Shown piece after piece: positions 39,301-58,951 of a stretch of 64,000 bases of DNA. Under the pieces are notes generated by a model. That model saw nothing but the letters and a program-made list of their open reading frames with translations, made no database searches and was not told the DNA's origin. This DNA is from Bugulina stolonifera. Its lineage: Eukaryota > Bryozoa > Gymnolaemata > Cheilostomatida > Bugulidae. A program made the position numbers and the translations under genes. How positions within the stretch are numbered: position 1 is the stretch's first letter; each line of letters begins with the position of its first letter. The stretch covers positions 7,440,001-7,504,000 of the forward strand of contig OW285187.1 in assembly GCA_935421135.1 (NCBI GenBank), given 5' to 3'.

Positions 39301-40004
39301 AATTATCATTCACTGGTGCTGTGACTGAATTAATTAAGTGATTGACATTTAAGTTAAGTACTAAACAACACCATAAAAATAAATATATCCAATCATATTT
39401 TACTAACTGAACTCATTGATCCGGATTTGATTTCATTCGACTTGATAGCATATTTATTTTCACGATTTAAACTTAATATAAATGTGTTATTATATAGGCC
39501 TATATATTTAATATAAATATTTTATTATATTAAATTATAATTATTTTATATTTATAAATATTAGTTTATAATATTATTATATTATAATTATTAAATTATA
39601 CATCTCATTTTATTCTTCTCTAAGTCTATGATTATCACTATCAAAGCCACTAGACCTATGTGTATGTCTATTAATTAGATTACTACAGTTACTAATCAAT
39701 TATCAATTTTTAATGAACTTAAAAATTACATTCAAAGGAAATCAAAATAATCAATTCAATCCGAATCTTAGATTCAATCTAATCTTCTAGTCACTAGTGA
39801 GTTGACTAGTAGCATTTTTATTTTACTTTTACCTTTTAATTTAGCAGAATCTTTCCACTTAGATTTTGTCTCAGCCTTACTAGATGTTTTATCAGCAGGT
39901 AACTTTGTAGGATTGGCAGTTTTTGGTTTTTTGGGTAAGCTAGCTTGCCCAGAATTTTCAGGCTTATTTTGCTTTTCACGTGCACGTTTTTTAGCGGTAG
40001 CCAT
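33396..40004 (-). CDS. PUM3: Pumilio homologue 3 (PUM3, Puf6-type RNA-binding protein)
   Basis: Ten minus-strand exons: 40004-39833, 39157-38976, 37603-37381, 36931-36762, 36490-36338, 35786-35565, 35237-35040, 34737-34500, 33848-33758, 33519-33396. Phases agree throughout and give 590 residues (human about 648). The N-terminus is Lys-rich (MATAKKRAREKQNK) and fits nucleolar targeting. The rest is a run of divergent PUF helical repeats and the CPL region: DFVFAHDTSRICECLCKY, MAKTKYSVFVLRSLLRHG, AHTKEGARVAMYVVWYSSAK, and SEDKWGRHVIHYLLSAREP, which matches the human DKYGRKVLLYLLSPRDP segment. Family knowledge: PUM3/Puf6 proteins bind nucleic acid with little sequence specificity, sit in the nucleolus and act in ribosome biogenesis. 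Introns are moderate; intron 2 (37604-38975) holds a foldback element. Confidence 0.95.
35356..35406. repeat. Near-perfect 24-bp palindrome in a PUM3 intron
   Basis: Arms begin ATAACTGCTGAGTAATTGTA and pair with the downstream arm with one mismatch and a three-base loop. It is probably a small foldback element. Confidence 0.8.
37885..38332. repeat. Large foldback (inverted repeat) element in PUM3 intron 2
   Basis: Two arms of about 200 bases are imperfect inverted copies. They share TAGGTGGAGATAACTCT, a CTACTTTTTGCAGTTTAG block and CAAGTAATGCTAACATA. The centre (near 38098-38118) is itself a palindrome, CCAACTTTAAAGTTGG. One arm has a relative in a DBNL intron at 3349-3488. Confidence 0.85.
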
Positions 40005-41615
40005 TTTTTCATAACATTCGCATGACCTTCACAGTGCAATATATTAAAGAGGCGTGTCTATAGAAAAGTCTGTAGGGGTGGCGGCTTCTGAACCAATAGT
40101 GAAGCAGCAGATTTACGTACGCTAGTAATACCGAATATCTGCATATTTATGTGTTACGCGACTACGGCGGAAAGATCAGCTTAATAAACACGTGCTTAGC
40201 ACATGTTATCAACCTCAAATGAGCAGTTGCCTGGGTGGAACTTCTTGGTGTTTCCAAAAATTCAGAGCCATTTATTGGCTATGTAAAAAGACACGATAAT
40301 ATAAGACTACTTGCAAATAGGATGTTCTGGTACTTTGTTTACAAGTAAGTATAGTCTGCGGTAGGTTAATTTCTATGCTCTATCACGAGATAGGAACTTG
40401 TATACAAATACAGTAGCGTAGTGTAGTCAGTGATTAGCATTCATAGTCAGTGACAGTGAGCATGTGTCGGTATTGTAATGGATGGATTTATTGGCTATTA
40501 GCAAAATATTAAAATTTATAAAAACAATAAGAATTCAAATCTATTTGTATGTAGATCTATATGCACTTGAAGACGGTTGGTTGTGAAGAAAGGGAGGCCT
40601 TTATAACACTAATTAATATTATAGTTATATTATCATTTTGAAGGCCTCGCTTCTCCACGCTTCTGAGGTCTCCATCTTCAACAGGCCTACGTAAAAAGTT
40701 CTAAAAAACGTTGTATAATTGAATAATTATTGTATAGTTGGCTATTGTTGATACAAGGAGTAAAAGGGGTTTGGGGTTCTCTTCTTACTCCTTGGTTAAT
40801 ACAAGACTATTATTTTTAGCGATAGGCCTACTTTATATTATATTATTAATTTTATTAAATGGTGTATTTGATAGAATGATGCTTTACTCATTAATACTCG
40901 TACTGTAATTATTGATAACTGAACTAAAAGTAACTATACAAAATAGTAAATTTAATTAAAATTGATTTGCTTAGCAGCTGTTTGATTACATCTACAAAAT
41001 ATACTATGACAATATATATTTATTTTAGGCAATTTTGTAAACTGTAACTAGCATTTCTTTTGTTGTGATTGTGGAAGGAATTAATAACAATGTACAAGAT
41101 AGTCTATTTAAGTCAATAGTAGTAGTAGTAGAAGAAGAGTTTCGGTTGGATAGAATGCAACAAATTATAATATAATTTTTTTAGTATAAATAAAAATGTG
41201 AAATTAGCTGTTTTTTGCTGTATCTACCATTTTCTTGCAGATGTTGTTTGTTGTATAAAATTTTCACCAAGAGATATGGGCCTATGCAACTATAGTTAGA
41301 TTGTCAGAAGACTTATAACTGGTGCTGCCAATGGTAGAGCATCACTGATTATTAAACTTCTAATCATATGATGCATATAATGTATATTTCTGATGCTTTT
41401 CCGCATAATGCCAACATTTTAGATGTATAATGGGGCTAACTGTTTTTTAATTGCTATTTACTCTATTCGATTCTATTGCAGTGCTTCTATGTACACATCG
41501 TCATTAAGCATCCAATTCAACATTAAAAATAGAAGCCAGAATAGACTGAGGAACATCTTAACACAGCAATAGCCTTTTATTTCAACTAAAGTTACACATT
41601 TTCTACATTATCATC
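40005..41615. other. Divergent intergenic region between PUM3 and hexokinase
   Basis: AT-rich sequence without convincing coding frames. It should hold the promoters of both genes. A loose inverted repeat around AGGCCTTTAT and TGAAGGCCTCG (about 40566-40685) is the only structure noticed. Confidence 0.6.
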
Positions 41616-44600
41616 ATGCCTTCAGATATAGAAACCATGGTGAGTCCTTTTTTATCAAATTTGAGATTTAAACAGATCATTTCTGTATGCTTGATAGAAC
41701 CTACAACTTACAGTAAATTGTGACACATTTTCTGAATCTTTGAATTGAAGGTCTACAAACCTGATGAAGATAAACTTCGATGCACAAATTTTTGTATTTT
41801 AGGTTGACGAGAGGCTGAAACCATTAGAGCTTAACATTTCTTGCTACGAGAAAGTCGCATCGTTGATGGAGGAAACTATGGACCACGGTTTGACGACAAA
41901 GTCAAGTATTGCTGCAGATATAAAGATGTACATCACCTATGTCAGATCCTTGCCTGACGGCTCAGGTTGTTATTATATCTCATGCTCTCTGTCTACCTGT
42001 TCATCTATCAGTGTTACTGTAAATCAACAACTAGAGTGTTACGTATCTTTTTTTCTGTTAGCGTGCAGAAAAGTGTAAATGCCTTTACCGTAATCCAAAG
42101 GCCAAGGTCGCTCATTAGAAAGTTGTTCTATGTATGTGCTACTTGATGCTGCTATGCAGTTAGGAGAAATCTTAGTTTTGAGATAGGTTTTTGTCTTCTC
42201 ACCCATATCTGTTATATACTGGTTTCCAGAAGTGGGCAAGTTCTTAGCATTAGATCTTGGTGGAACCAACTTCCGTGTGCTGCTAATCGACTTGGAAAAT
42301 GGGAAAGTGTCATTACAGAGTAAAGTTTACTCACTTTCTGAGGAGATCATGATGGGACCTGGACAAGAGGTTTGTTGTTGGTTTATAAAAATCTAAATTA
42401 ACACTCAAGATGATTATTTTATGCAAATATTAATTATTGCATGAATGTGCACATTATTGCATGATCATGTGGGAGAGAGTCTATTAACATGAATGTTCAT
42501 TTTGTTTAGCTGTTTGACCACATAGCTCGCTGCATTCGAGAGTTTCTGGAACGCGAAGGGGTGGAAAATGAGTCATTGCCACTGGGCTTTACATTTTCTT
42601 TCCCATGCAGTCAAGAGGGGCTTAACCGATCTCGACTTGTGAATTGGACGAAAGGGTTCAAATGTGCGGGAGTCGAAGGAGAGGATATTGTTGTTCTGCT
42701 ACACGAAGCGATTACCAGGCAGGTCAGTGTTTAACTAAACTATATCAACTGTATTATAGATCAACCTTCTGTTATATTTCAACTATAAACTTGTGTGTTT
42801 AGAAATGTTTCTACCCATGGTCCCTCCCTAAGAACAGCAAGACGATAATTATATTTTCAAAAGAATTTTCTGGACAAGCCCCTATATGGACCAATCACAG
42901 AGAATGAGAATATGCTCATAGTTGCGTATGGGTCATTAAAATATTTAGCATTCATAATCAAAACAATGTCAGAGAGATGATAATATGCAGATCAGGCCAT
43001 GACATTTTTATGACTTTGGAGTAGAAAGAGGGCAACTGCAACTATTTACTATTTGTTGCTAGCTAATAGGATGCAAGCTTTATTCAAGTCATAATTGCTC
43101 TGCACTCAAAATTATTTTTTGAGTTTCATACATAAAGGGCCTTTCATGTTGTAGATGTTGAAGGTTCGATGTGTAGCCGTAATAAATGACACTGTTGGGG
43201 CTATGTTAGCCTGTGCTCATATTGACCAGGACTGTCAAATTGGTATCATCCTAGGTGAGACATGCATATAATACCATTATATAGAATATATGTTTTCTGT
43301 AGCTTTAAAACATTGACTGATGCTTGGCTTTAAATGTGATAGCGAGTAGGCATTGTAAATTAATTTGAACCTCAACATGATACATCCCTGTATATACATT
43401 ATCTTTCTACTAAGCTGTCTTTTGAAACCTGTATGTACTTGCCATGAACACTATGACTGCCAATGTTCAAAAACCATTGCGGAATTTTGATATTAAAAAG
43501 TTTATTTCCATGTTTTCATCGTGTATATAATATACATGCATGTACACTATGTAGTCTTGTCTAGGGACGGGAACCAATGCCTGCTACATGGAGAACACTT
43601 CAAGGATTGAGAAGTGGTGTGGAGAGAAAGATGCAGATAGACAGGTGGGTGCAGGTGCTCTTGATTAGAAATAGTTAAAATGTAGGCCTACGTGTAGACT
43701 GTAGATGTTATTGGCATTACACTCCAGTTAATTCATTCATATCCTCTCCTACTTCCCTCAGTTGACTGATGTTAGACTACAACCTATCAGTGTGTAGTGA
43801 AAGGTGGGAACGTGAGCTGAGATCACACGGCACTGAGAAATTTGCTTTGGATTTGCATTTTTGTGTGACATAAATATATGGCAATTCTCTAACACATTCT
43901 TTACTATAATCACTTTATGATGTGCATAATACGTATGCTATATTTATCTATACAATATTATATACACACTTGTTTGTATATATATACTGACTGTTGTGTT
44001 TGTTACTGGGTGACATGTGAATGTATATCATAAAGTAACAGGATATAAATTTACCACAACAACATTTGCAGCCAAGGTTCTCATTATGGTTTCATGTAAT
44101 ACTGGTACTAAAAGTCTCAATCAAGTTTTCAGATTTTAAAACGTTTTAAAACATACATGTAACTGTACTCTCTGGTAATAACTGTCTACTATTAGATAAA
44201 ATCTTTTATTGCAAATACTATATTGATGAGTGAATGAAAATCTTGTTTAAGCAACTGCATACGTACCCTATTGTCTCTGATTGGGCTTTGATACGTGGAT
44301 GGATGTAGTATATGTGTGTACAGGTTGACCAATGAATTCAATGATAACGGTGTGGTTACACAATAAGATCTGATTCGTATAGGTAGTCATCAACACAGAA
44401 TGGGGTGCCTTCGGTAATAACGGCTGTCTGGATTTCATAGTCTCACCATATGATGAGCAGGTTGATCTCATATCAAAGAATCCAAAGGAACAGATGTGAG
44501 TATAAATACATGTTCAGACTACAGTCATGTAGATATAAGTAAGGTTAGACTACACTATACCAAAACTGTTTAGTCTGGTTGTAACAAATTTGAAATCAAA

Positions 44601-47600
44601 ATGTCGGACTTATGAATTTATACTATGCTTACGTAACAGCAACTGGGAGGAATAATAGAGCAACTACATGTATTTTTATGTTATGCAAATGTGGTTTAGT
44701 TGCCAAATGTCTTATAATATTATATATAAATATGTGTTTTATAAAAAAATTTTACAAATTTCGGTCACTAGGTATCACTGAGCTACACATTTGGTTACCG
44801 AGGCAACAGGTGAGAATGTTTTTAGTTGAATTTTATTAATCAATCAACTACTAGACTTCAGCACTATATATTACAACACTTGCCAGATGTATGTGTTAGA
44901 AAAATCTAGAAACTTATCTTGGCACTTGAATGTGAATTAATATTATTGTGTTCCACTTATTTAAATCTTCATCGGAATTTTATGCAAATGTTTTATGCAA
45001 ACAGTTTGTGTGTTTTATATGCATACTGTATCCTGCCTATTGCCACATCTTTTTCAGACAAGCCTTTTTCTTCAGCCAATCAGCAAACAGAAATGTGAAT
45101 CTGCCCATATTAATGTCTCCTTGGTCATATCAGATAATATGACTTGGGATAGTTCAGATACGAGAACAAATTGGAACAAATTATTTTGTCTATCGTATTG
45201 GAAAGAAAATATTTACCACTTACCACATAAATATTATAACTTATATTTGTGACCAAATTCAGCACCTGGAAAGTATATCATTTGTACACTACTTATATCA
45301 ACTGATTATTGTAGCTATGAGAAGATGATCTCAGGCATGTACTTAGGTGAAGTGGCTAGGCAGGTGGTGGTTGCACTGGCTAAGGATGGGTGTTTGTTCA
45401 AAGGGCATGTTTCAGAGAAACTTAATACACCAATGATGTTCTACACAAAGTATTTATCTGAGATAGAAAGGTGAGGGGGCACTTGCATTACTTGCGTGCA
45501 CAGTATGCTGTGCATATGCAGGTGCTTTCAGTGACACTGCAACGTATGCATTATATGCATAAATATACATATATTATCCACATATTGACATGTATGTATA
45601 ATATAATATGCATCTGTTATATGGTCATAATCATGTGCAAGCACCATTTATGCATGTATAGGTACATGCTTATCTGAATACAGGTAGGCTACATTGTACC
45701 CTATGTATTTAATATTTGTGATCACAGTGTAATATAATAATGTATAGCATGTGCTTTCTGTGTACTAGCCTTAGACCTGCACAGCTTTTCTCACACATTC
45801 AATATTATTACACTTTCTAAACAGTTCATAGTATAGTGTTGTATGCTGATGCTGTCATAAATTGTGTGTTTCTATACATGTACAAGTATATTGTTAATAT
45901 GGATTGCTTACTCTCGGTTTCTTCTAGTTTTTCCAAATTTCCCTATGTGTACAATGTACATGTATATGCAACGACAACCTAACCATATACTTATACTTAA
46001 TCAGATCACATGTACACGTATATAACACTTGCATGTAGCTAGCAGACCTACAGTACATATACGATCATGCATGTATCACGCCTCTGTGGCTGTAATCCTA
46101 TATATACATTGTAACTATTGGAATGCCCCTTTCAGCGAGGAAGATCACGAGATAAACAACATGAAAGTAATTCTAGATGAACTTGACATATTTGATTACA
46201 ATCTCACCGACTGCATTATATTGAAGAAAGTGTGTAGAGTTGTCTCCACTCGTGCAGCATATTTGTCGGCAGCAGGTAACTCCACAATCAAACCTACTTA
46301 TATGATTTATTTACATAATTATTATGGTTATAATTAGTTCCAGTGTTAGGTTTGTGTAATAATATAGTTTTAAAGTCTGCATGTACATTGTAATAATGGT
46401 TTGACATGAATATCTGACTTGTTCTTTATTATGTGGCATAATACCTGCACATACTATACTGTGCATCTAGTGTTATACTCTTATTACACTATCGTTTATA
46501 CAGGAGGAAAGGAACTTGGCCAGTATTGAGACACTTGACTACCATTGAATACACAGTGTACATGACATTGATAGAAATATAATTCCCATCTAATTTATGC
46601 ATGTCAATAGAACTTTAGCTCATTGTGATTATATTTCACTGAAGTCCTTTGGACGTGCCATACAGATGTGAATGGTTGCAACTGGGTGTTTAGCAACTGA
46701 TTCAACATTATTGGGTACTATATATTTATGAAATAGACATTCTTTCCAAGTAATATAATACAATAGCAGATGCTCTAATATAAAACATCAGAAGTTTCCT
46801 AAAGCGACGTTGGGCTTATATCCTGTACTTACTTTAGGTGTGGTGGCATTATTGAGGAGGGTAGAGAGGAGTTGTGTGACCGTGGCAATAGATGGCTCCC
46901 TGTACAGATATCACCCCACATTCCACCAGAAGATGACAGAAATGACACAGAGATTGTTACCTGACAGGAAGGTATGCATTATTATGGCTGCTATTACAAT
47001 ATTATGTTAATTAGGCAGTTTGGTTCAATTCTGACATTCTTCGTCTTCTGAAAACTTGGCATTCTTTACCCTGGTCAGTATTCTTTAGCAATGACTATTC
47101 CATGACTGTCCATTCTCCCATAAATGTGTCTAGCTTGGAGTTATCACCTCCTATATTTTGTGTAGTCAATTGACTTGAACTCAGTAGCAACAATAATTTT
47201 GTGTATTATATTAAATTTGTGTATGTTATTATCTTCATTGCCATTGGGCATTGCTTTATTACCTGAAATTTTACACTATTTACATAAAATTAAGGTGCAA
47301 CAACTCCAACTAAGCCATGCTGCCCACCCAATATCACTTACTATGGTGGGGAGCAGATATTTTGGGAAAAGCTGTTGTCCCTGTGCCATGTTGGTTGTCT
47401 CTACTGTAATGTAAAAGTATTGTATTTGTCATTTGTATAAAGAAAATGGATCCAGGCAGAGAACCTCTTACTATCTGACATTATATAATGTGGTAGTTGA
47501 CAGTACATTGGCTCTTTACTATTTCACTTGCAAGTAGGCCTACATGTCTGTTAAATCGTAATATTGCTGTCTGTTTGCATCTAACTATCCCCGTTGTTTC

Positions 47601-47740
47601 TATTTTGCTTTCACTCTTACTTTACCTTTTTGCGTTGTTGTTGTTAGTTCCAGTTAAAACTATCTAATGATGGCAGTGGAGTTGGGGCGGGTCTGGTAGC
47701 AGCCATCTCTACTCGCCAAGTTGGGGTGAGCAGAGGCTGA
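41616..47740 (+). CDS. Hexokinase, single catalytic domain, 451 aa
   Basis: Eleven exons: 41616-41639, 41803-41965, 42230-42369, 42510-42722, 43155-43254, 43565-43644, 44383-44495, 45315-45470, 46136-46275, 46838-46971, 47648-47740. All phases agree. The enzyme phosphorylates glucose with ATP at the first step of glycolysis. Motifs in order: [14 protein letters not shown] (phosphate 1, residues 68-81), GFTFSFPC and LVNWTKGFK (sugar binding), [12 protein letters not shown] with catalytic D192, [40 protein letters not shown] and [12 protein letters not shown] (adenosine). The length matches one hexokinase half (about 450), as in invertebrate enzymes, rather than the duplicated vertebrate 100-kDa forms. 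A short non-hydrophobic N-terminus gives no sign of mitochondrial membrane anchoring. The last exon ends in an ordinary stop after VSRG. Confidence 0.95.
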
Positions 47741-49764
47741 GTGAGATACATTTTTCATCACCTACAGATATCAGCTGTTTATTAATACAACCATCAGCTT
47801 GTTCACAATTCACGACCTACATTTAACAATTTTTTATTTTTTTTTGGTAACTGTTAATTTTATGTTTTCTTTATGTATTTCTATATACGCACTAGAGTAG
47901 TAGTATGGGGTGCATCTGCCCTCAACTGGTGGCACTGCACTATTTTTTATAATTGAATTATTTTCAATATTTGGGAGTTTTAGTAATCTTTCTTTGCACA
48001 GTCAGGTACAACACTAGTGATAGGTGCATACACAGAGGGGTGCATGCATTTCTTGCTATAATAACTGCAAAGATATTGCTGTGTTTTGTAGTTGTCTTCC
48101 CTGTGAGCTGTATGCTGCATAATATGACAACTCCATATATTATGTTTTTATTATATACATGTAACTTGCTAAGTTTTATGTTATTTTTCAACAAGGTAGT
48201 TTTTATTGGAAACAAGGTTATCTTATGTAGTAGTAGGTTAAACTCTGACCTACATCTGATTCTGTAATTTGTACATGACTAGATGATCTGTACATTTACT
48301 AGATCACTCACACAGACCTTACTTTACATTGCACAACATTCATCTTACTTCCTCAACTGTAGTACTTCATTTATACATTATACACACGTGTAAGTGTTAT
48401 CAATTTAACCAATCACTATTTGCGTTGTGATGTTATCATCAGCTAGAACCGATGGTTATGGTGTTCCTCTGTTATGGGTTTTATTGTCTCAGCTTATCTT
48501 ATCTGGTTTTACAATGTACTAATAATACACAGTCATACTGGTTATATTACTCTGTTGATGATGGGATTCTAAAATATTTTAAAAATGAATAAAAATTGTA
48601 AAGCTCCACAACTATAATTATTTACATTATTATAAACCTATTCATTGACTTGCCATAATATCCATGTTCTGGTATCTAATCTACACAATAGGTACAAGTT
48701 GTATATTGGTCATTTGAACCCTCTTACTCCTTGTGTGAACTTATATTTATTGTTTTTGTAAATTGCACAAAGTGTAGAAAATAGCATTGTGGGTCACCAT
48801 AAACACAAAAGAGTAAAAAGAGGTGCTTTACATGTATTAGTGATTTGTTTGCTCAATACACAGTGTATAAGTAGTCTGTCCAATAGCATTGCTTGTTGTA
48901 ATACAATGTACAAGTTGTTTGAACTTCTTTGAATTAACAAGTTGTTGAGTAATACTGATCAGTAACTTCCTTGTTACAGCTAATTATTCAGTCAGCTTTC
49001 TACAATCTGTCTCTCACAGTGGCTGCTGATTTCTACTACAGCCATAGAAATGTAAGTATAAAACTTGTATTATAATTTTCATAGTCATAGTATAGTTAGT
49101 AAGGTGACATACATGTAGCATAAGGTGGCTGGTGCTGGAGTATATAATGAAATTATATTTTAGATATTTTTAGATTGCTACACTTAGTTTTCTTGTATGA
49201 AACTTGTGCTAAACGTATTTTTTCAACACAATACAGTAATAATTTGATATTATCAGAGCTAAATTTCAACTTGTGTGTACAATGTGCTATCAATGCTTGT
49301 ATTGCATTGTGCAACTTACCTCTATTTGTTATATACAATGTACTTGCGCCACAGGATATACAGTTGTAGTATAATATACTATTGTGCATTGTATATACAT
49401 ATGCTATATGTTTTGGTTTTTTGAAAATTTATTCATTACTGATTGTTTAGTTGAAAGAAGATCTCAATCATGTACAAACAGGTAATTGTAATTATACTTA
49501 CTATTATACTTTCCATGTACTATTTTATTTGGTGAAAAGTTGAATATGATAAGAGGCTAAAACAGGCAGTACAATGTGCAATGTGCAATGTACAACACCG
49601 CCAATCAAATGTTTTATCCTGCTGGTAAAATAAATAATTATAGTCTTGTAGTCCTGATCTGATTCTAGCGAATTACACTCATTTTATTTTGTAGGTTTAT
49701 ATTAGTGTAGTGTTGTAAGAGTACACTTCTATTTGCTTTGCAGCTCTACTGAAGCAGCACAACA
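47741..49764. other. Intergenic region and probable 5' UTR exons of the PAK gene
   Basis: It contains exon-like pieces at about 48980-49051 (CAG acceptor, GTAAGT donor) and 49450-49482 (TTTAG acceptor, GTAATT donor). A TTTGCAG acceptor at 49737-49743 precedes the PAK start codon. I read these as untranslated leader exons of the PAK gene. Hexokinase 3' UTR should occupy the left part. Confidence 0.45.
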
Positions 49765-56855
<7,091 letters not shown>

Positions 56856-58951
56856 TCCAGCTGCAGCCTAAGCTATAGTTCTGGATTATTATATATATTA
56901 CCTTGTGAAGCACAATATTATGTTACATGTAGGCTATGTATAACTGTATTAAAATTGAATTTTATCATTTTTGTAATATTCTACACTGTGTTGAACAGCA
57001 GTGTAGTTGGATTATAATATGAATAATATCCATTCCATTGTACATTCTCACTGCTTCTATCTCATTAGAATTTATATCTTTTATCGAACATAAAAAACAG
57101 ATAAACAGGAGCATGGTCATTCCTTTATTTATAAAATTTTCTGCAAATTTTTACTTTTGACTCACTTATTAGCTGCCATTTTACATTCTCACATAACTTC
57201 CAGGCAGGAAGAATATATTTGTTATTATATCTTTGTGTGCTGCAGTGCTGAGATGAGCTCTAAAGCTGCATCTACACTGCACCAAATCATTTCAGATTTG
57301 GTGCAGTGTACATGCATCTAAGTTACATTCACAATGGATATTTCACTTGTGTAGGTCTATTGTGTATCTGACATTTTGTTATGTAATATTCTGATGACTG
57401 TGCAGTTGAAATTATGTTTTGCGTTATTGTATAATCATTTAATAGTACGTTTAGCTATCGCAAAGTTATTGTAATTATTGAAATCTCATAAGTTATAATA
57501 AAACTATTTTCTAATCTTACTATTATATTACTACTCAATCTGCATACAGTGTACTGTTTCGGTGTTTAACACCTCATCAGTGCAGCTCAGAGTTATGCCT
57601 GGGAGAACACCTTAGCAATACTGTATATATACAGCAAATATTACTATATTTACTAACTTGTAGCCTTTTCTAGACCAGTGATTATAATACTTGCAGCTTG
57701 CACTGACAAAGTTACGTGCCCTGGCTTGTAGGCCTACTGTATGCCCTACAGCCTACATTACAGGCCTATGTATGTGTATGTGTTTGAAAACTTTTATGAA
57801 GCATGGAGAACTATTATTACGCTCCTGCACCTATTATCTTTTTACCTGTTTGGCTTTGAAGTGAAAGCTGATATGAAAAAGCCTGGGTTCCATACATTCT
57901 AAAACAAATATCTTTAGTATGATGACAGATAACAGGCTAAGCTAATACTAATTTGTAAAACTGTAATGAATCTGGGATCATCTCACTGCGCTGTGGTTAA
58001 GCTTCTAAATATGCTGTTTTTAAAGGAATGGATGTTACACGTTGGCACTATGTTGGAATAGTAAAAGACACTCCACATCCAAGTTATGATATCTCCTTTA
58101 TCAAACCCAATGGCATTTTTAGGACCTATTGAATACTGTTGTTTTACTTCCCTATCAGCAGGTTAATCAATAGTATGAGGCAACACTTTTATCTATGTTT
58201 TCAGGCTTGCAATGTGTATAAAGGTGAGTCAACATTGATTATGCAATATAGCAAATAATTCTATGGTCAACCTGTCAAGACTCAAGGCATATAAAACCAT
58301 AGCAGGATGGTAACAGTACCTTGGAATGCTTAGAGCTCAAATACAGTTCATGATGAAAAATAGAAATAGAATTTTCACTCATGCAGTTATGATGTTCAAC
58401 CACTAGAACACAACTACTCAGAATATTACAATCTGTATGGTTCAAACCCTTGGAGATATCTCAGTTCCATATCAGTTTATTTATATCACAAATTTGAGTC
58501 ACAAATGATAATTTTATCAGGTTTCAATGGCCAATGGGATTTCCATTATAATCATTATAAAGTTATAGTGTCGCAACTCCTAATAAATTATAGGATATTA
58601 ATAGCCAATGCAGGCATATACAGTTTATATAATACAGTATATCGTACTATTTTATTAGTATTATAATCAGGGAAGTAAGTGCAGGCGATCAAAGACAATG
58701 GGTTGATAGAAGTGATTGAGTATCTATTAAATTTGTTCAAGGAACTTTTAGAACAGTTTCTATTGGCTGGTGATCTTGGAACCATTTATCAGGATTGAGC
58801 ACATCTCTGTCAGAGATTTAAGTTTATTAGTGTCAAAAGATCACAGAGAGAAGGAGGTGTTCCACTGCTATGCTAGGTTATATATATCACTATAAAGAGG
58901 TTAATATTAGTTACTAGACACTTGGACTCCTTTACTTACAAGAGTATTGCC
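56856..58951. other. Intergenic region between the two PAK genes
   Basis: It holds the PAK 3' UTR (an AATAAA near 57498 is one possible polyadenylation signal), a perfect hairpin at 57273-57310, and the presumed promoter of the second kinase. No additional coding frame is supported. Confidence 0.6.
57273..57310. repeat. Perfect 16-bp hairpin
   Basis: TACACTGCACCAAATC, a six-base loop, then its exact complement. It is located about 420 bases after the PAK stop codon, possibly within the 3' UTR. Confidence 0.85.

Noticed and set aside
47648..49482. Hexokinase continuing past its stop through a GTGAGC donor into exon-like pieces at 48980 and 49450
   Set aside because: The existing end ([12 protein letters not shown] then a short tail) is the normal hexokinase C-terminus; an extension would be unusual and the downstream pieces fit better as PAK leader exons.
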